Source: Actinomycetospora endophytica (GTDB lineage Bacteria; Actinomycetota; Actinomycetes; Mycobacteriales; Pseudonocardiaceae). Taken from it: a stretch of 64,000 nt of DNA. The stretch is from assembly GCF_021026375.1 (NCBI RefSeq), contig NZ_JAJNDB010000007.1, positions 248,001 through 312,000 of the forward strand. Direction: 5' to 3'. The notes beneath the pieces are model-generated. The model was not told the DNA's origin and did not search any database. It saw nothing but the letters and a program-made list of their open reading frames with translations. The position numbers were made by a program, and so were the translations under genes. Below are positions 19,309-27,406 of the stretch, piece after piece. How positions within the stretch are numbered: position 1 is the first letter of the stretch; every line of letters begins with the position of its first letter.

Positions 19309-20571
19309 GTGCCCACCCAGATCCGCTCGATGACGCCGCGCGTCACCGAGGGCTCCGCCGACGCCGGCACCGTCGCGTGGACGCGCGCGATGCTCGCGTC
19401 GTTCCTGGGACCGCGCCTGGAGTCCGAGCAGCTCGCCCGGATCGGGGCGGGCTTCGAGGGCATGCGGCTCCGCGGCGCGTACGACGATCCCGACCCGTCA
19501 CCGGTGGCCACGCTGCGGTCCTGGGACGCCGAGCTCACCGTGCCCGGCGGGACGCTGACGGCCCACGCGGTCACCGGGATCGGCGTCCGCTCGACGCACC
19601 GCCGCCGCGGCCTCGCCCGCCGCCTGCTCGCCGAGGACCTCGCCGCCGCCGTGCGGACGGGGAGCCCGGCCGCCGTCCTGACCTCGACACAGGGCTCGCT
19701 CTACGAGCGGTTCGGGTTCGGCCTCGCGACCCGGACCCGCTCGATCACCCTCGACGCCACCAGTGCCCGGTTCCGCGACGCCGAGCCGCGCGGCACCGTC
19801 GAGATCGTCGACCGGCCCGACGCCGCCCTCGCCCTCGCGCGCCCGGTGCACGACCGCGCCCGCCGTCGTCACCCCGGTGCCCTGGCCCGGACGCCGCAGC
19901 AGTGGGACGCGGTGCTCTCCGGGGCGGGCCCGTGGAACGGGCTCGAGCCGGACCGCGCCCGTCAGGTCGTGATCTGGCGTGACGACGACGGCGAGCCGGC
20001 CGGTTACGTCGTGCACCGGGTCGAGGAGGGCTGGTACGCGACCGGCTCGGCGACCCTCGGCGTGGCCGACCTGCAGGCGGTGACCCCGACCGCCTACGCC
20101 GAGCTGTGGCGCCACCTGTGCGGGCAGGACCTCGTCGGCACCGTCCGTTGGGGCCAGGCCTCGGTGGACGAGCCGCTGGGGTGGCTGCTCTCCGACCACC
20201 GGGCGGTCACCGTCGAGGGCGACAAGGCGATGCTCTGGCTACGGGTGCTCGACGTGCCCGCGCTGCTCGCCGCCCGGCGCTACCCGATCGAGGACGCGAT
20301 CGTGCTCGAGGTCGCCGACGACGCCGGGTTCACCCCCGGCCGGTGGCGACTCGACACGCACGACCGGCTCGCACCCGCCGTCGAACCCACCCGGGACACC
20401 CCCGACGTCGTGCTCCCGGTGACCTCGCTCGGCTCGCTGGTGCTCGGCGGCGTCGACCCGCGGGTGCTGGCGCGGACCGGTCGGCTCGAGGAGGCCTCGC
20501 CGGGGGCGGCCGGACGGCTGGCGCGGCTGCTGGCGGCGCCGTCGGTGCCCTGGAACGGGACACCGTTCTGA
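19309..20571 (+). CDS. Eis-like GNAT N-acetyltransferase
   Basis: The 420-residue protein has an N-terminal GNAT domain (GIGVRSTHRRRGLARRLLAEDL is the acetyl-CoA loop), a second GNAT-like fold and an SCP2-like C-terminal domain, as in Eis. Eis enzymes acetylate aminoglycosides at several amines or protein lysines. The chain ends in Phe (NGTPF); in Eis the C-terminal Phe carboxylate is the general base, so the feature is conserved. Starts eight bases after rlmN. Substrate here is unknown. Confidence 0.88.
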   Translation: MPTQIRSMTPRVTEGSADAGTVAWTRAMLASFLGPRLESEQLARIGAGFEGMRLRGAYDDPDPSPVATLRSWDAELTVPGGTLTAHAVTGIGVRSTHRRRGLARRLLAEDLAAAVRTGSPAAVLTSTQGSLYERFGFGLATRTRSITLDATSARFRDAEPRGTVEIVDRPDAALALARPVHDRARRRHPGALARTPQQWDAVLSGAGPWNGLEPDRARQVVIWRDDDGEPAGYVVHRVEEGWYATGSATLGVADLQAVTPTAYAELWRHLCGQDLVGTVRWGQASVDEPLGWLLSDHRAVTVEGDKAMLWLRVLDVPALLAARRYPIEDAIVLEVADDAGFTPGRWRLDTHDRLAPAVEPTRDTPDVVLPVTSLGSLVLGGVDPRVLARTGRLEEASPGAAGRLARLLAAPSVPWNGTPF

Positions 20572-20575
20572 GAAC

Positions 20576-21520
20576 CTAGACCTCCGGGGCCTCGGGCTCC
20601 TCGGCGTCGTCGCGGTCGGCCCACTCCAGCAGTGGGGCGAGGTCGAACACGGCCTCGTCGATCCCGGCGTGCAGGTCCCCGATCTCGGCGTAGCGCGCCG
20701 GCATCGTCGCGATGGTGAAGTCGCCCGGCTCGACGTCGGGTATCTCGTCCCAGCGCACCGGCGCCGACACGATCCCGAGCGGCGTCCCGCGCACCGAGTA
20801 CGCACAGGCGATGGTGTGGTCGCGGGTGTTCTGGTTGTAGTCGACGAAGACGGTGCCGGGCTCGCGGTCCTTGCGCCACCACGCCGTCGTCACCAGCCGC
20901 GGCGCCCGGCGCTCCACCTCCCGCGCGAACGCCCACGCGGCGCGACGGACCTCGCCGAACGAGTACTCGGGGCGGATGCGCACGTAGACGTGCAGCCCCT
21001 TGCCGCCGGAGGTCTTGGGGAAGCCGACGGCGCCGAGCTCGTCGAGCACCTCGTGCACGACCGTCGAGACCTCGCGGACCGTCGCGAACCCGACCCCGGG
21101 CATCGGGTCGAGGTCGATGCGCCACTCGTCGGGGGACTCGACGTCGGCGGCGCGGGAGTTCCAGGGGTGGAACTCCACCGTCGACATCTGCACCGCCCAG
21201 ACGACGTCCGCCACGGAGGAGACGCAGAGCTCGTCGGCGGTGCGGTTGTAGCGGGGGAAGCGCACCCGCACCGTCGGGACCCAGTCCGGCGCGCCCTTCG
21301 GCAGCCGCTTCTGGTGGACCTTCTCGCCGTCCACGCCGGTCGGGAAGCGGTGCATCATGCAGGGTCGGTCCCGCAGCGCGTTGACGATGCCGGGCCCGAC
21401 CGACTCGTAGTAGTGCGCGAGATCGAGTTTCGTCTCGCCGCGAGCCGAGAAATACACCCTGTCCGGGTTGGTCAGGCGCACGATGCGCCCGTCGACCTCG
21501 AGTTCGGCTGCGTCCGCCAC
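20576..21520 (-). CDS. Stand-alone LigD-type polymerase/primase
   Basis: The 314-residue protein matches the polymerase domain of LigD of bacterial non-homologous end joining, an archaeo-eukaryotic primase fold. It has RIVRLTNPDRVYF, MHRFPTGVDGEKVHQK, the metal-binding DLDP (Asp136 and Asp138), KTSGGKGLHVYVRI and FVDYNQNTRDHT. No ligase or nuclease domain is fused; other actinobacteria also have separate PolDom proteins. GTG 21520. It converges with the Eis-like gene, with four bases between stops, and diverges from the flavoprotein gene at 21548. Confidence 0.93.
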   Translation of the reverse strand: MADAAELEVDGRIVRLTNPDRVYFSARGETKLDLAHYYESVGPGIVNALRDRPCMMHRFPTGVDGEKVHQKRLPKGAPDWVPTVRVRFPRYNRTADELCVSSVADVVWAVQMSTVEFHPWNSRAADVESPDEWRIDLDPMPGVGFATVREVSTVVHEVLDELGAVGFPKTSGGKGLHVYVRIRPEYSFGEVRRAAWAFAREVERRAPRLVTTAWWRKDREPGTVFVDYNQNTRDHTIACAYSVRGTPLGIVSAPVRWDEIPDVEPGDFTIATMPARYAEIGDLHAGIDEAVFDLAPLLEWADRDDAEEPEAPEV

Positions 21521-21547
21521 GAGCGCACGCTATCGGAGGTTCGGGAT

Positions 21548-22939
21548 ATGACCCGTCGCATCGTCGTCGTCGGTGGTGACGCCACCGGGATGAGCGCGGC
21601 GAACACCGCGTTGCGGCACGGCGGCTCCGCCTCCTATGAGGTGGTCGTGCTGGAGTGCGGGCACTACACGTCGTACTCCGCCTGTGGCATCCCGTACTGG
21701 ATCGCCGGCGACGTCACCGAGCGCGACGACCTCATCGCCCGGGCCCCCGAGCAGCACCGCGAGGCCGGCATCGACCTGCGGATGCGTACCGAGGTGACCG
21801 CGGTCGACCTCGACAAGCAGGTGGTGTCGTTCCGCGCCGTCGACGGCGACGGCCAGGACGGCGAGCTCGAGTACGACGACCTCGTGCTCGCCACCGGCGC
21901 GCGCCCGATCCGGCCGCCGCTGGACGGGATCGACGCCGAGGGCATCTTCGGGGTGCAGTCGCTCGAGGACGGCGAGGCGATCCTCGACGACCTGACCGGA
22001 CGCGACCTGCGCCGGGCCGTCGTCGTGGGCGCGGGGTACATCGGCGTCGAGATGGCCGAGGCGATGCTGCGGCGAGGCCTCGAGGTGACCGTCGTCGACC
22101 AGGCCCCGGAGCCGTTCACCCAGGTCGACCCGGACATGGGCGCGCTGGTGCGCGAGGCCATGGAGGGCATGGGCATGACCGTGCTCACCGGCACGCCGGT
22201 CGAGGGCTTCGACGTCGGCGACGACGGGCGGGTGCGGGCGGTCCGGACGGGGGACGCGACGCTGCCGGCCGACGTCGTCGTGCTGGGCCTGGGGGTGCGG
22301 CCGAACGTCTCGCTCGCCTCCGAGGCGGGCCTGACGATCGGGGAGTCCGGCGGGATCGCCACCGACGTGCGGATGCGCTGTGTGGGCCACGGGAACGTGT
22401 GGGCGGGCGGGGACTGCGTGCAGACCCACCATCGGCTCTCCGGTCGCGGGGTCGCGATCGCGCTGGGCACGCACGCGAACAAGCACGGGCGGATCATCGG
22501 CACGAACCTGGCCGGCGGGTACGGCGCCTTCCCCGGCGTCATCGGCACCGCGATCTCCAAGGTGTGCTCACTGGAGATCGGCCGCACGGGGCTGGGGGAG
22601 GCCGAGGCGACGGCGGCCGGGTTCGCGTACGTGACGGCGACGATCGAGTCGTCGAACGTCGCCGGCTACCTGCCCGGCGCGGAGATGATGACGGTGAAGG
22701 TGCTCGCCGAGCAGCGTTCCGGGCGGCTGCTGGGGGCGCAGATCGTCGGCCGGGCGAACGCGGCCAAGCGGATCGACGTGTTCGCGACGGCGATCTGGAA
22801 CGGCATGGGCGCCGAGGAGATGACCTTCATGGATCTCTCGTACGCCCCGCCGTTCTCGCCGGTGTGGGACGCGGTGCTCGTCGCGGCGCGCAAGGCGACG
22901 AAGGCGGTCGAGGCGGACAGCCCGGCGTCACCGGCATAG
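21548..22939 (+). CDS. CoA-disulfide reductase-like FAD/NAD(P)-dependent oxidoreductase
   Basis: The 463-residue protein has an FAD-binding start RRIVVVGGDATGMSAAN, a single redox cysteine Cys46 in SYSACGIPYW, a second nucleotide fold VVVGAGYIGVEMAE and a C-terminal dimerisation domain (SYAPPFSPVWD). This is the single-cysteine group of pyridine nucleotide-disulfide reductases: CoA-disulfide reductase, persulfide reductase or NADH oxidase. The substrate cannot be chosen from sequence. Its TAG stop is formed by the left end of the palindrome at 22936. Confidence 0.9.
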   Translation: MTRRIVVVGGDATGMSAANTALRHGGSASYEVVVLECGHYTSYSACGIPYWIAGDVTERDDLIARAPEQHREAGIDLRMRTEVTAVDLDKQVVSFRAVDGDGQDGELEYDDLVLATGARPIRPPLDGIDAEGIFGVQSLEDGEAILDDLTGRDLRRAVVVGAGYIGVEMAEAMLRRGLEVTVVDQAPEPFTQVDPDMGALVREAMEGMGMTVLTGTPVEGFDVGDDGRVRAVRTGDATLPADVVVLGLGVRPNVSLASEAGLTIGESGGIATDVRMRCVGHGNVWAGGDCVQTHHRLSGRGVAIALGTHANKHGRIIGTNLAGGYGAFPGVIGTAISKVCSLEIGRTGLGEAEATAAGFAYVTATIESSNVAGYLPGAEMMTVKVLAEQRSGRLLGAQIVGRANAAKRIDVFATAIWNGMGAEEMTFMDLSYAPPFSPVWDAVLVAARKATKAVEADSPASPA

Positions 22940-23013
22940 GTGCGCTGCGCGCCTGTGAGCACTAAGTGACGCCATAGCGTCAATTAGTGCTCACAGGCGC
23001 GCAGCGCACCTAT
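22936..23013. repeat. Palindromic repeat family 1, copy A (supplies both convergent stops)
   Basis: Two 37-base arms (22936-22972 and 22977-23013) differ from perfect complementarity by one base, around a four-base loop. Both ends read ATAGGTGCG outward-in, so the TAG of the flavoprotein gene (22937-22939) and the TAG of the convergent DUF2631 gene (23010-23012 on the minus strand) are symmetric parts of it. It should act as a bidirectional terminator. Confidence 0.92.
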
Positions 23014-23318
23014 CGGCGCCAGGACGTCCGGTTGCGGATGATCGCGCCGAGCGACAACGCGAAGAAGGCGACGGCGAGGACGACGAGCCAGATGTCCTCC
23101 TCCTTGCCGACGTGGTTGCCGTGGATCATGATCAGGCAGATCGCGGCGACCACGAAGCCGGCGAAGTGGGCCACCTTCGGGTAGTGCCCGTGCCATCCCC
23201 ACTCGACCGAGGGCTCGTCGTCGGACGAGACGCCGTTGACGACGACGGCCCGGTGCTCGTGACCGTGATGCTCCACGTCACCGTGGTCGGTACGGGCCGG
23301 GCTCGTGCTGCTCGCCAC
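23010..23318 (-). CDS. DUF2631 family small membrane protein
   Basis: The 102-residue protein has a His-rich N-terminus ([16 protein letters not shown]), [22 protein letters not shown] and two hydrophobic helices ending in RNRTSWRR. It matches DUF2631, which lies close to dxr in mycobacteria (Rv2876). Function is unknown; the histidines could bind metal. GTG 23318; the stop lies in palindrome copy A. It diverges from dxr, whose start is 150 bases away. Confidence 0.85.
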   Translation of the reverse strand: MASSTSPARTDHGDVEHHGHEHRAVVVNGVSSDDEPSVEWGWHGHYPKVAHFAGFVVAAICLIMIHGNHVGKEEDIWLVVLAVAFFALSLGAIIRNRTSWRR

Positions 23319-23468
23319 CGGATCCTCCTCGCGGGTCGTTCCGGGGCCTGCCCGGGATGTCGGGGGTCAACCTATCCGGCCGCGGCGCTCGGGGCGATCC
23401 GTGGGTGGGCGGGAAATGACGCGGTGTGTCGTTCCCGTCGTGACCGCCGACGGGACAGGATGGCGGGG

Positions 23469-24689
23469 ATGGCCACCGCACACCCCACCGCTCCGCCCTC
23501 CCAGCCCATCCCCGTCCGCCGCCCGGTGGTCCTGCTCGGCTCGACCGGGTCGATCGGCACGCAGGCGCTGGACGTCGTGCGGGCCCATCCGGACCGGTTC
23601 GTGGTCACCGGGCTCGCGGCGGGCGGCGGGCGCCCGCAGCTGCTGGCCGCGCAGGCCGCCGAGTTCGGGGTGGCGACGGTGGCGGTGTCGGCGCCGTCGG
23701 CCGCGGGTGCGGTCGAGGCGGCGCTGCGCGCGGCGGGCTCGCGCGCCACCGTGACCGCGGGCCCGGAGGCGATGACCGACCTCGCCGGGTCCGGCGGGCG
23801 CGGCACCGTCGTCCTCAACGCCGTCGACGGGTCACGGGGCCTGTCGCCCACCCTCGCGGCGCTGCACACCGGCGCGACGCTCGCGCTCGCGAACAAGGAG
23901 TCGCTGGTGGCGGGCGGTCCGCTCGTCACCCGGGCGGCCACCCCAGGCCAGATCGTCCCGGTGGACTCGGAGCACTCCGCGATCGCACAGTGCTTGCGCT
24001 CGGGGGCCGCGCGCGAGGTGGGCCGCATCGTGCTCACCGCGTCCGGCGGGCCGTTCCGGGGCCGCAGCCGCGCGCAGCTCGCCCAGGTCTCCCTCGACGA
24101 CGCCCTCGCGCACCCGACCTGGGCGATGGGACCCGTCGTCACGCTGAACTCGTCCACGCTGGTGAACAAGGGTCTCGAGCTCATCGAGGCGCACCTGCTG
24201 TTCGGGGTGCCGTACGAGCGCATCGACGTGGTGGTCCACCCGCAGTCGATGGTCCACTCGATGGTCACCTTCACCGACGGCGCCACGATCGCGCAGGCCA
24301 GCCCGCCGGACATGCACCTGCCGATCGCGCTCGCCCTCGGCTGGCCGGAGCGCCTGGCCGGGGCCTCGCCGCGGGAGACGTTCGCGTCGCCGTCGGCCTG
24401 GACGTTCGAGCCCCTCGACGCGACCGCGTTCCCGGCCGTCGACCTCGCCCGCGCGGCCGGGTCGGCGGGCGGCTGCCTGCCCGCCGTGTTCAACGCCGCG
24501 AACGAGGAGGCCGTCCGCGCGTACCTCGCCGGGCAGGGGCACTGGCTGGGCATCGTCGACACCGTGGCGGAGGTGCTCAACGCGGCCGGCGGGTGGTCGC
24601 GCGACCCGGCGTCGGTGGCCGACGTGCTGGCCGCCGAGGAGTGGGCGCGGGCCCGGGCCGGGGAGCTGCTGGGGGCGGCGCGCCGCTGA
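23469..24689 (+). CDS. dxr: 1-deoxy-D-xylulose 5-phosphate reductoisomerase
   Basis: Dxr (IspC) makes 2-C-methyl-D-erythritol 4-phosphate, the first committed MEP-pathway step. The NADPH loop [37 protein letters not shown] and the metal-site region [22 protein letters not shown] are present. From ATG 23469 the protein is 406 residues. An in-frame ATG at 23460 is too close to the GGACAGG site, so 23469 is preferred. ispG of the same pathway lies two genes downstream. Confidence 0.97.
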   Translation: MATAHPTAPPSQPIPVRRPVVLLGSTGSIGTQALDVVRAHPDRFVVTGLAAGGGRPQLLAAQAAEFGVATVAVSAPSAAGAVEAALRAAGSRATVTAGPEAMTDLAGSGGRGTVVLNAVDGSRGLSPTLAALHTGATLALANKESLVAGGPLVTRAATPGQIVPVDSEHSAIAQCLRSGAAREVGRIVLTASGGPFRGRSRAQLAQVSLDDALAHPTWAMGPVVTLNSSTLVNKGLELIEAHLLFGVPYERIDVVVHPQSMVHSMVTFTDGATIAQASPPDMHLPIALALGWPERLAGASPRETFASPSAWTFEPLDATAFPAVDLARAAGSAGGCLPAVFNAANEEAVRAYLAGQGHWLGIVDTVAEVLNAAGGWSRDPASVADVLAAEEWARARAGELLGAARR

Positions 24690-24743
24690 TTCCCCCCGGG
24701 GCGCAACGTGATCTCCACAAGGTCCCGGATACCGTGACGCCTC

Positions 24744-26060
24744 GTGATGCTCGTCGTCGGGATCGTGCTCTTCGCGCTCGGCCTGCTCTTCTCGATCGCC
24801 TGGCACGAGCTCGGCCATTTCACGGCCGCTCGCCGGTTCGGGGTGCGGGTGCCGGAGTTCATGGTCGGGTTCGGCCCGACGCTGTTCTCCCGCCAGCGCG
24901 GCGAGACCTCGTTCGGGATCAAGGCCATCCCGCTGGGCGGCTACATCCGCATGATCGGGATGGTGCCGCCGGCGCCGGGTGAGCGGATCGGTCGCAGCCG
25001 CCGGTCCGGGCCCTTCCAGGGGCTCATCGACGACGTCCGGGCCGACTCGGCGCGCGACATCATGCCCGGCGACGAGGACCGGCAGTTCTGGACCCGCAAG
25101 CCGTGGCAGCGGATCATCGTCATGTTCGCCGGGCCGTTCATGAACCTGATCCTCGCCGCGGTGCTGTTCGTCATCGTGCTCATGGGCTTCGGGATCCCGA
25201 CCTCGCAGCCGGTGGTGAGCACGGTCAGCGCCTGCGTCGTCCCCGCCTCGCAGGCCACCCCGGACAACCGCTGCCCCGCCGGCGCGCCGCTGACCCCCGC
25301 GGCCCAGGCCGGGTTCCGCGCCGGTGACCGCATCGTGAGCTTCGAGGGGCGCACGTTCGACTCCTGGCAGGACCTGCAGGTGGCGATCCGCGACGCCTCC
25401 GGCACGGTCCCCGTCGTCGTCCAGCGTCCGCAGCCGAACGGCACCGTGCAGACCCTCACGCTCTACCCGAAGCTCATCGAGACCCAGCTGCTCGACCTGG
25501 ACTCGGCGCAGTCCGGGCAGCCGCGGTACGTGACCGGGTCGTTCCTCGGGCTCACCCCGATCCAGCCGGTGATGCGTCAGACACCGGCCCAGGTCCTGGA
25601 CTACACGGGCCAGATGTTCTCCAACGTGGTCACCAGCGTGGCCGCGCTGCCGCACAAGGTCCCGGCGCTGTTCGGCGCGGTCTTCCTCGGTGAGCAGCGC
25701 GACGCGACCGGACCCGTCAGCGTCGTCGGGGTCTCGGTGATCGGCGGCGAGGTGCTCGCGTCCGACCAGCCGGTCGCCGAGGAGCTCGCGACGATGCTGC
25801 AGCTGCTGGCCGCGGTGAACGTCTCGTTGTTCCTGCTCAACCTGCTGCCGATCCTGCCGCTCGACGGCGGGCACATCCTGCCCGCGCTCTGGGAGGCGGC
25901 GAAGAAACGGCTGGCGCGGCTGCGCGGGCGTCCGGACCCCGGTCCGGTCGACATGGCCCGGCTGATGCCGATCGCCTACGGGTTCGCGATCCTGATCATG
26001 CTCTACGGCGGGCTCGTGATCGTGGCCGACATCGTCAACCCCATCAAGCTGAACCTCTGA
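24744..26060 (+). CDS. rip1: Site-2 intramembrane metalloprotease (Rip1/RseP family)
   Basis: This zinc protease cleaves membrane anchors, such as anti-sigma factors, within the membrane. The HELGH active site is at residues 21-25 in the first helix, a PDZ domain lies in the middle (AAQAGFRAGDRIVSFEGRTF) and the last motif is NLLPILPLDGGHIL, which supplies the third metal ligand. Length 438 residues. TACCGT ends eight bases before the GTG, so a leaderless promoter is likely; ATG 24747 is an alternative start. The order dxr-rip1-ispG is the mycobacterial one. Confidence 0.96.
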   Translation: MMLVVGIVLFALGLLFSIAWHELGHFTAARRFGVRVPEFMVGFGPTLFSRQRGETSFGIKAIPLGGYIRMIGMVPPAPGERIGRSRRSGPFQGLIDDVRADSARDIMPGDEDRQFWTRKPWQRIIVMFAGPFMNLILAAVLFVIVLMGFGIPTSQPVVSTVSACVVPASQATPDNRCPAGAPLTPAAQAGFRAGDRIVSFEGRTFDSWQDLQVAIRDASGTVPVVVQRPQPNGTVQTLTLYPKLIETQLLDLDSAQSGQPRYVTGSFLGLTPIQPVMRQTPAQVLDYTGQMFSNVVTSVAALPHKVPALFGAVFLGEQRDATGPVSVVGVSVIGGEVLASDQPVAEELATMLQLLAAVNVSLFLLNLLPILPLDGGHILPALWEAAKKRLARLRGRPDPGPVDMARLMPIAYGFAILIMLYGGLVIVADIVNPIKLNL

Positions 26061-26136
26061 CGACTTCCCCGTGAGGTCCGCCCGCCGATGCCGCGTCTCA
26101 CGTGGCACGGCGGCGGCGGGACCGGGTCGGCTGTAG

Positions 26137-26142
26137 CAGACT
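26137..26142 (+). promoter_or_regulatory. -10 box CAGACT of a probable leaderless ispG promoter
   Basis: CAGACT lies seven bases before the ispG ATG within CTGTAGCAGACT; TAGCAG three bases earlier is an alternative. No ribosome site is seen before the ATG. Confidence 0.35.
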
Positions 26143-26149
26143 GGGTGGC

Positions 26150-27313
26150 ATGACGATCGATCTGGGCATGCCGGAGGCGCCCGCGGTGCTCGCGCCGCGA
26201 CGCACGACCCGTCAGCTCGACGTCGGGGGAGTCGGCGTGGGCAGCGACCACCCGGTGTCGGTGCAGTCGATGACCACGACCCTCACGGCGGACGTCAACG
26301 CCACCCTGCAGCAGATCGCGGAGCTCACCGCCGCGGGCTGCGACATCGTGCGCGTCGCCTGCCCGAGCGCCGACGACGCCGAGGCGCTCCCGGCGATCGC
26401 GAAGAAGTCGGGCATCCCGGTCATCGCGGACATCCACTTCCAGCCGAAGTACGTGTTCGCCGCGATCGACGCCGGGTGCGCCGGCGTCCGCGTGAACCCG
26501 GGCAACATCAAGAAGTTCGACGACAAGGTCGGCGACATCGCGAAGGCGGCCAAGGACGCCGGGATCCCGATCCGCATCGGCGTCAACGCCGGGTCGCTCG
26601 AACCGGGGATCATGGCCAAGCACGGCAAGGCGACGCCCGAGGCGCTCGTCGAGTCGGCGCTGTGGGAGGCCTCGCTGTTCGCCGAGCACGACTACCACGA
26701 CATCAAGATCTCGGTGAAGCACCACGACCCGGTGACGATGGTGCGCGCCTACGAGCTGCTGGCCGAGCAGTGCGACTACCCGCTGCACCTCGGCGTCACC
26801 GAGGCCGGGCCGACGTTCCAGGGGACGATCAAGTCGGCGACCGCGTTCGGGGCACTCCTGTCCCGCGGCATCGGCGACACCATCCGCGTCTCGCTCTCGG
26901 CGCCGCCGATCGAGGAGGTCCGGGTGGGCCTGTCGATCCTGGAGTCGCTGAACCTGCGCCCGCGCAAGCTCGAGATCGTGTCGTGCCCCTCCTGCGGGCG
27001 CGCGCAGGTCGACGTCTACAAGCTCGCCGACGAGGTCACCGCGGGCCTGGAGGGCATGGAGGTGCCGCTGCGCGTCGCCGTCATGGGCTGCGTCGTGAAC
27101 GGTCCGGGCGAGGCGCGCGACGCCGACCTGGGCGTGGCGAGCGGCAACGGCAAGGGCCAGATCTTCGTCAAGGGCGAGGTCATCAAGACCGTCCCCGAGG
27201 CGCAGATCGTCGAGACGCTGATCGACGAGGCGATGCGCCTGGCCGAGGAGGCCGGTGAGGGCGAGCTCGCGGGCGGACAGGCGGGTGGCACGCCGAGCGT
27301 GACCGTCGGGTAG
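26150..27313 (+). CDS. ispG: 4-hydroxy-3-methylbut-2-enyl diphosphate synthase
   Basis: IspG (GcpE) reduces MEcPP to HMBPP with a [4Fe-4S] cluster in the MEP pathway. [29 protein letters not shown] and [13 protein letters not shown] are conserved TIM-barrel blocks. The cluster cysteines are in [13 protein letters not shown] and [17 protein letters not shown]. Length 387 residues. The stop TAG is the first triplet of palindrome copy B. Confidence 0.97.
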   Translation: MTIDLGMPEAPAVLAPRRTTRQLDVGGVGVGSDHPVSVQSMTTTLTADVNATLQQIAELTAAGCDIVRVACPSADDAEALPAIAKKSGIPVIADIHFQPKYVFAAIDAGCAGVRVNPGNIKKFDDKVGDIAKAAKDAGIPIRIGVNAGSLEPGIMAKHGKATPEALVESALWEASLFAEHDYHDIKISVKHHDPVTMVRAYELLAEQCDYPLHLGVTEAGPTFQGTIKSATAFGALLSRGIGDTIRVSLSAPPIEEVRVGLSILESLNLRPRKLEIVSCPSCGRAQVDVYKLADEVTAGLEGMEVPLRVAVMGCVVNGPGEARDADLGVASGNGKGQIFVKGEVIKTVPEAQIVETLIDEAMRLAEEAGEGELAGGQAGGTPSVTVG

Positions 27314-27385
27314 GTGCGCTTCGCGCACGTGAGCAGAAATTGACGTCAGGGCGTCACTTTGTGCTCACGAGCGCGGAGCGCACCT
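27311..27385. repeat. Palindromic repeat family 1, copy B (supplies the ispG stop)
   Basis: It begins TAGGTGCGC, contains the core GTGAGCAGAAATTGACG, and returns through TGTGCTCAC to GCGCACCT. The arms are imperfect. It lies between two genes in the same direction (ispG and the S9 peptidase) and provides the TAG of ispG. Confidence 0.85.
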
Positions 27386-27406
27386 GGCGTGGTGGGATCG
27401 GCGTCG

